Positions 63,687-64,000 of a stretch of 64,000 bases of DNA are shown here, one piece after another. This stretch comes from Aplysia californica (Eukaryota > Mollusca > Gastropoda > Aplysiida > Aplysiidae): positions 5,001 through 69,000 of the forward strand of contig NW_004798331.1 of assembly GCF_000002075.1 (NCBI RefSeq). The letters run 5' to 3'. Both the position numbers and the translations under genes were made by a program. The notes below the pieces were generated by a model. It did no database searches and was not told where the DNA came from. It worked only from the letters and a program-made list of their open reading frames with translations. Each line of letters opens with the position of its first letter. The stretch's first letter is position 1.

Positions 63687-64000
63687 CCCCCCCCCCCCCT
63701 CCCAGGGCAGTGCTACTGACTGAAGTTGACTTTAGGCCTTTCCCAAAGGGGGGATATTAACATGTTCTTTTGCACAGTAGAATTGTAAATGGGCTGATTT
63801 ATCAATGTCATGCACACACTGTGCTGAAACAACATACAGGGAACTGCTGCTATTTCTTTCCTCATCCTTCTTTCGTCATTTTTCATTTACTTCTTTTGTA
63901 TGTTTGTCCCTCTCTTGTGAACTGCTATTTCGGGGGTGCCTTGATAGTCGAAGCAGATTTTGTGCTATTGAGGCTCGAGAGGTGAGCAGAGTAAGCCTGA
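63687..64000 (+). mobile_element. SINE family C copy 3 (cut by window end)
   Basis: C run, GGGCAGTGCTACTGACTGA and the family C body, running off the window. Confidence 0.75.

Noticed and set aside
1-64000. CRISPR arrays, bacterial operons, ribosomal RNA, retroviral or other virus-like elements
   Set aside because: Tandem repeats here are simple microsatellites; no rRNA, long terminal repeat or capsid/envelope-like frame was recognised.

Overview
This is animal genomic DNA: intron-rich genes with GT-AG splice sites, abundant microsatellites, tRNA-derived SINEs and small inverted-repeat DNA transposons. Three assembly gaps (runs of N) lie at 5657-6068, 30579-31269 and 49300-49441. The proteins look lophotrochozoan, and a mollusc, probably a gastropod, is my best guess. 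That guess is an inference from protein style and repeat content, not proof.

Three host genes can be reconstructed exon by exon with consistent reading phase. (1) 8520-23375, plus strand: a 12-exon WD40 beta-propeller protein of 427 residues, complete, belonging to a family I cannot name. (2) 31431-about 38122, minus strand: a SWIM zinc-finger protein orthologous to ZSWIM7/SWS1, a homologous-recombination factor. It has seven exons; the first is tentative. (3) 42679-62781, plus strand: beta-ureidopropionase (UPB1, pyrimidine catabolism), with 12 exons visible and about the last 57 residues beyond the window. The WD40 gene and zswim7 converge; zswim7 and upb1 are divergent across about 4.5 kb. 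Nothing suggests the three act in one pathway. All three genes contain exons of 22-27 nt that simple ORF scanning misses.

Layout: 1-8519 is intergenic (microsatellites, SINEs, one inverted-repeat element, a gap). 8520-23375 is the WD40 gene. 23376-31430 is 3' flank with SINEs, small DNA elements and a gap. 31431-38122 is zswim7. 38123-42678 is a divergent intergenic stretch dominated by a 2.4 kb inverted-repeat element. 42679-64000 is upb1, whose introns are packed with repeats.

The most informative non-genic signals are: several SINE families with different heads but one shared 3' tail, whose stem-loop is kept by paired base changes; a hAT-like element that received a reversed copy of itself and later a SINE, each insertion with its target-site duplication; and SINE-derived tails placed where branch points of two upb1 exons should be. 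I found no CRISPR array, no operon-like system, no retroviral or other virus-like element, and no clearly new multi-gene system.
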